Shown one piece after another: positions 11,534 through 15,000 of a stretch of DNA of 15,000 nucleotides. The stretch's first letter is position 1; each line of letters opens with the position of its first letter. The DNA comes from Trachelipus rathkii (Eukaryota; Arthropoda; Malacostraca; Isopoda; Trachelipodidae). Where the stretch lies: NCBI GenBank assembly GCA_015478945.1, contig JABUQX010004540.1, forward strand, positions 5,001 to 20,000, written 5' to 3'. Below the pieces are notes generated by a model. The model had not been told where the DNA came from. It did no database searches and saw nothing but the letters and a program-made list of their open reading frames with translations. Position numbers and translations under genes: made by a program.

Positions 11534-12268
11534 GTAAATAACATTAAAAATTAGAAATCTATTCAGGAAGTTATAACAATAAAATAATGAAAGAATGAGG
11601 AAGGAGGTAAGGAAGAAAGGCAGAAAGGAGGAAGCCACTTGTATTATAGCAACTGAAGTGATTTGTAATAATACCTTTTGTTTTTACTAAATTTTAAGAA
11701 ATTTATTAAAAAAGTCGTAGCAAATGAGTGATTGTATGTAGCGCGTACATGCAACAGGTTGAAATCCAGTGAGGCATTGGAGTAGTACAAACATACACTT
11801 AGACACGATTATATATGTTTCATGTGATGTAGAAACACAAATATATTATTAGTTCATGCTCTTAAAGGAGTGCTAGGATCTCTTATGAGCATGGTGGATT
11901 GGAACCCTAAATGTTGATTTGGTCTTAAATTGAAATTTTTAAAGAACCTTAAAAGGTTATTAATTACATGGTTGTTGTGCTCTAACAATAGCTATATATC
12001 TTAACCACAAATATATGGAAACTTTAGCTACAGAGAATTTAAACGGTACACTCCTTATCATACCGAAAGCAACAAAATGTAGCACAACAGGGGTATTTAC
12101 GTTTAAATGTTGCACAACTAATGTACTCGAGTTAAAACATGTACTCGATTTGTTTAATGTGTGCACAGTCTAACTTATTTTAACATCAGCATTCTCAAAC
12201 TTCATATGTTTTCTTTTGTATTTTTACTTTTGTTTAAATTTTTTAAATTCTATATTAATAAAAATATT
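11534..12268. other. Unassigned AT-rich sequence
   Basis: I see only a purine-rich stretch (GAGGAAGGAGGTAAGGAAG near 11597), an imperfect inverted repeat CATGCTC/GAGCATG (about 11855/11887) and short meaningless ORFs on the minus strand. Confidence 0.5.
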
Positions 12269-12290
12269 TTAACCCTTTAAGTCCTGAATT
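12269..12290 (+). repeat. Probable piggyBac left terminal repeat with TTAA target
   Basis: TTAACCCTTTAAGTCC at 12269-12284. TTAA target plus a CCC(T) start is the hallmark of piggyBac ends (established knowledge). TTAAGTCC (12277-12284) recurs inverted as GGACTTAA at 12426-12433, 3' of the palindrome. Confidence 0.65.
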
Positions 12291-12389
12291 ATGAAAAAAT
12301 TGTACGAAAATTATTTCCTTGCAAATTCAAGGTGAATAGGACCCTAATAAAACATTAGAACTGTTTTTGAAAAAAAAATTACATTTTTT

Positions 12390-12459
12390 AGTGCCAAAAT
12401 AAAAACGGTCACCGGTGACCGGTCCGGACTTAAGAGTATATTTTAAAATTTTTGGCACT
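12390..12459. repeat. Nested subterminal palindrome
   Basis: A perfect 16-bp palindrome CGGTCACCGGTGACCG (12406-12421) lies inside a larger inverted repeat, AGTGCCAAAA (12390-12399) against TTTTGGCACT (12450-12459). It sits about 120 bp inside the TTAA end. Such subterminal repeats are where transposase contacts are expected (inference). Confidence 0.85.
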
Positions 12460-12602
12460 CTAGCAATAATTTGGCTATAATACTGTAAATTACTAACTAA
12501 AACATGCAAATTAGGTTTAAATAAATAGAAAATAATGCATTAGTTTTTGAATTTTTATATAAAAATTACATTTGCTACATATGAAATATGAAATTATAAT
12601 CT

Positions 12603-12746
12603 TTTATATATATTTATATTATCTATATATATATATATTATATAATATATATACTATATTATATATATATATATTATATAGTATATATATATATATATAT
12701 ATATTAATATATATTATAATATATATATAAAATATATAAATATATA

Positions 12747-12827
<81 letters not shown>

Positions 12828-12908
12828 TATATAATATATATATATTTTTTAAATATATAAATATTAAAATCATACTCGTATATAAATTTCTTTTTTCAAA
12901 TATATATC

Positions 12909-12943
<35 letters not shown>

Positions 12944-13018
12944 TATATATATATTTATATATAATTATATAATATATTAATATATTATATATATATATTA
13001 TATTATATATGATATATA
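12603..13018. repeat. Long interrupted (TA)n tracts
   Basis: TA repeats with ATT and TAAA interruptions cover 12603-12848 and 12901-13018, separated by about 50 bp of AT-rich sequence. They lie between the left end and the transposase relic. Open frames here are Tyr-Ile repeats. Confidence 0.95.
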
Positions 13019-13057
13019 GAAGAGGCATAGGTAGAGAGAGGGTAAAACAAGACTAGA

Positions 13058-13983
13058 CTAATGCTTATGATATTGAACAAAGCATGTGGTATTTTGTTGC
13101 CGAGGGAGGAGGCAAAGATGAACTTTGCATTTTTCGCAAATGACTGACATCTTGAGCTTTTTGCAAAGTTTGCAAGTTTTCCTCCCCTCTGTAAACACTG
13201 GCCAGTGGGAAAGGTTGTCATGCATGACAGATTGTGCGGGAGCATATTCTCTGTTTTGACCTCTGTTTTCTCGTTCTGCCATTGCTCTGGCCCCGGCCCC
13301 GGCCCCGGCCCCGGCCCCGGCTTTCGAAGGTCTTCCTTACGGGGTGCCACTACTCCTACAATTCATAAGCCCATGCGCTATGTCCGTTTTGAAATCGACT
13401 AGTGGCATGTTCTTTTTGAGGAGACCTTTGCTCACATGGACCCTCCGGTATAACAGCCAGGCATTGACAACGCTAAGGTCCAACAAATAATAAAAGATAC
13501 GAGTGTACCATTTTCTGGACTTGAAGTTGATCCGGTTATAACTCAATGAGCATATCCGCCAGATCAACTCCGCCCATGTACTTGTTGTATTCCTGTACAA
13601 CAAATGGCCTCTCGATATCAACATATTTGTTTTCCTTAGCTTCCCACCTGCGGCACCTATCGTGTGGTTCAATACCAGCATAATTGGATAATAGGTGTAC
13701 CGACTTGTTATCATACCAACGTATGGCAACACAATCAGTAACTCTATCAACCCAATCATCATAGCTTCCCCTTCCCTCTCTCTTCAGATCTTTTTCATCC
13801 TTGAATGTGATTCCTTTCAGTCGATTTGGGCGCACAGTTGATGCAAAGAGAATCCCATTCTCCCTCAAAACACCTGCCAAATCCATGGGACGAGAACCAG
13901 TTATCAAAAAATATCTTGTAATTCTTTATTGGGAACCAGCACAAAAGTATACCGTACTTCAGAATGTTATATAAATAACACAC
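13058..13983 (-). pseudogene. piggyBac-type transposase, C-terminal part, frameshifted
   Basis: The catalytic-domain remnant begins around ILKYGILLCWFPIKNY. FFDNWFSS follows (its Asp corresponds to the second catalytic Asp of piggyBac), then LAGVLRENGILFASTVRPNR, RGSYDDWVDRV, RWYDNKSVHLLSNYAGIEP, EYNKYMGGVDLADM (third catalytic Asp) and RKWYTRIFYYLLDLSVVNAW. The tail is the cysteine-rich zinc-ribbon, with CKLC, CEKC and CLLPRQQNTTCF, stopping at 13058. Frame changes are visible near 13885, near 13538 and between about 13340 and 13282. The first catalytic Asp and the N terminus are absent; upstream sequence is a TA tract. It belongs to the PGBD-like piggyBac group and is inactive. Confidence 0.92.
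13289..13320 (-). repeat. (GGGGCC)5 hexanucleotide repeat in the transposase relic
   Basis: On the plus strand GGCCCC occurs five times plus a final GG; on the coding strand it reads GGGGCC and encodes a Gly-Pro repeat between the catalytic core and the zinc-ribbon tail. The G-runs of four could form a G-quadruplex. Confidence 0.95.
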
Positions 13984-14002
13984 TTGTCTGTAAATATATG
14001 TA

Positions 14003-14003
<1 letters not shown>

Positions 14004-14063
<60 letters not shown>

Positions 14064-14064
14064 C

Positions 14065-14106
<42 letters not shown>
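14004..14106. repeat. (TA)n tracts next to the transposase relic
   Basis: Two TA tracts separated by AAAATATCG. They replace the place where the N-terminal half of the transposase should be. Confidence 0.95.
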
Positions 14107-14108
<2 letters not shown>

Positions 14109-14228
14109 AATACTAACCTCGAAAATAAGAGCTGTATGTAAAATATACAATGTTTTTTGTTAACACATAAAAAATTTATATTTACCAAAAAAACACTCTC
14201 ATTTAAACGATATATACTTATTAGCTTG

Positions 14229-14322
14229 GGAAATATATATATAATATATAATATATATATTATAATATATATATATATTTATTATATATAATATATATAT
14301 ATATATAATATATATATATATC

Positions 14323-14359
<37 letters not shown>

Positions 14360-14363
14360 ATTA

Positions 14364-14397
<34 letters not shown>

Positions 14398-14450
14398 CCT
14401 ATATATATATATATATATATTTATTTATCTATATATATATACTATATAAT

Positions 14451-14483
<33 letters not shown>

Positions 14484-14497
14484 TATAATATATATAT

Positions 14498-14546
<49 letters not shown>

Positions 14547-14547
14547 G

Positions 14548-14595
<48 letters not shown>

Positions 14596-14648
14596 TATAT
14601 TATATTTATATATTATATATATATAATATAATATATTATTATATATAT
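14229..14648. repeat. Long mosaic TA-rich region
   Basis: About 420 bp of TA repeats with ATT, TTAT and CCT interruptions. No other content. Confidence 0.95.
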
Positions 14649-14950
14649 AAACGTAATATTATTTTTTTTAAAAAAATTCAATTTTTTTTTATTTGGCTAG
14701 CTAATAGCCTGGAATCCGAAGCGGTCACACGTGACTAGCATGAATTTTAATATATATATATTATATATATATATTATATATTATACTATATATATATTAT
14801 ATATATATATATATATATTATAATATATATATATTATATATATATATATAAACGTAATAAAATTATAAAAAAAAAAAAAATTTTTTTTGAGTTTGCAAAA
14901 TCTAGTAGCCTCGTAGTCCGAAGCGGTACGGTGACCGCATGATTTTCAAG
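14649..14950. repeat. Tandem duplication with 201-202-bp period carrying the subterminal palindrome
   Basis: AACGTAAT begins at 14650 and 14851, and TCCGAAGCGGT at 14715 and 14917. Each copy has an A/T homopolymer pair, then AGCCT-x-G-x-A-x-TCCGAAGCGGT, then a degraded palindrome (GTCACACGTGAC at 14724-14735; GGTACGGTGACCGC at 14925-14938). A TA tract (about 14748-14850) separates them. The motif is the reverse complement of the one at 12406-12433. Confidence 0.75.
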
Positions 14951-15000
14951 TACGTTTGAGCAGCGATAGGTTTATTTTTACGAAAATATACAAGAATACA

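Larger units (their letters stand above)
12269..15000 (-). mobile_element. Decayed piggyBac-type DNA transposon, right end beyond the window
   Basis: The left boundary is TTAA (12269-12272) followed by CCCTTTAAGTCC, the form expected for a piggyBac target site plus terminal repeat. A palindromic subterminal region lies at 12390-12459. The transposase relic is on the minus strand at 13058-13983, with its C terminus facing the left end. Diverged copies of the subterminal palindrome recur in opposite orientation at 14715-14740 and 14917-14940. TA tracts fill much of the interior and have probably expanded. No right-hand GGGTTAA is visible, so the element either continues past 15000 or has lost that end. 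Confidence 0.65.

Noticed and set aside
11710..11775. Possible tRNA-like or SINE promoter (TAGCAAATGAGTG, then GGTTGAAATCC)
   Set aside because: The box B match is poor (GGTTGAAATCC against GGTTCGANTCC), no cloverleaf could be drawn and no SINE tail follows.
11960..12166. 68-codon minus-strand frame, and the 60-codon frame at 12327-12509
   Set aside because: No recognisable motif or coding-like composition; the second overlaps the piggyBac end and its palindrome.

Overview
This window looks like intergenic DNA from a large, repeat-rich animal genome. I find no intact host gene, no rRNA gene and no convincing tRNA gene. The evidence is abundant long simple repeats (TA, ATT, CA, GA and TCTA tracts; TA tracts alone cover roughly 2 kb by eye) and decayed eukaryotic transposable elements on both strands. 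Both LINE relics resemble, from memory of the protein families, non-LTR retrotransposons that are very common in decapod crustaceans. A crab or shrimp is therefore my best guess. That is inference; no host gene here confirms it.

Layout, left half. Positions 1-2060 hold degenerate TAG/TAA repeats, a CA/TA compound microsatellite, two unlike 8-bp tandem repeats, a CGAT-rich stretch and a hairpin-rich modular repeat. A 5'-truncated piece of a LINE reverse transcriptase lies at 2071-2427 (minus) and ends in a TA tract. Positions 2560-3490 hold ATT/TA tracts and a GAGTCG minisatellite with a 30-bp unit. A Jockey-like LINE relic runs from about 3494 to 5275 (plus), interrupted by a TCTA microsatellite. 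A GC-rich patch with strong palindromes sits at 5428-5555 between TA tracts, and a short basic ORF fragment lies at 6047-6189.

Layout, right half. A nearly full-length but frameshifted second LINE occupies about 6200-9365 (minus); the 2071-2427 piece is a second copy of its RT segment. The modular repeat recurs inverted at 9490-9880 around a GC-rich island. Positions 10050-11380 are mostly microsatellites. A 44-codon ORF that overlaps an unusual stem-loop lies at 11399-11533. From 12269 to the window end is a decayed piggyBac-type DNA transposon: left end TTAACCCTTT, subterminal palindrome, C-terminal part of a transposase pseudogene (13058-13983, minus), and two diverged copies of the same palindrome in opposite orientation near the right edge.

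Nothing here works together as a pathway. The common thread is mobile-element decay followed by microsatellite growth. The most interesting items are the inverted palindromic subterminal repeats of the piggyBac element and the dispersed modular repeat whose small hairpin shows a compensatory base change between copies. I found no convincing evidence of a new gene system.
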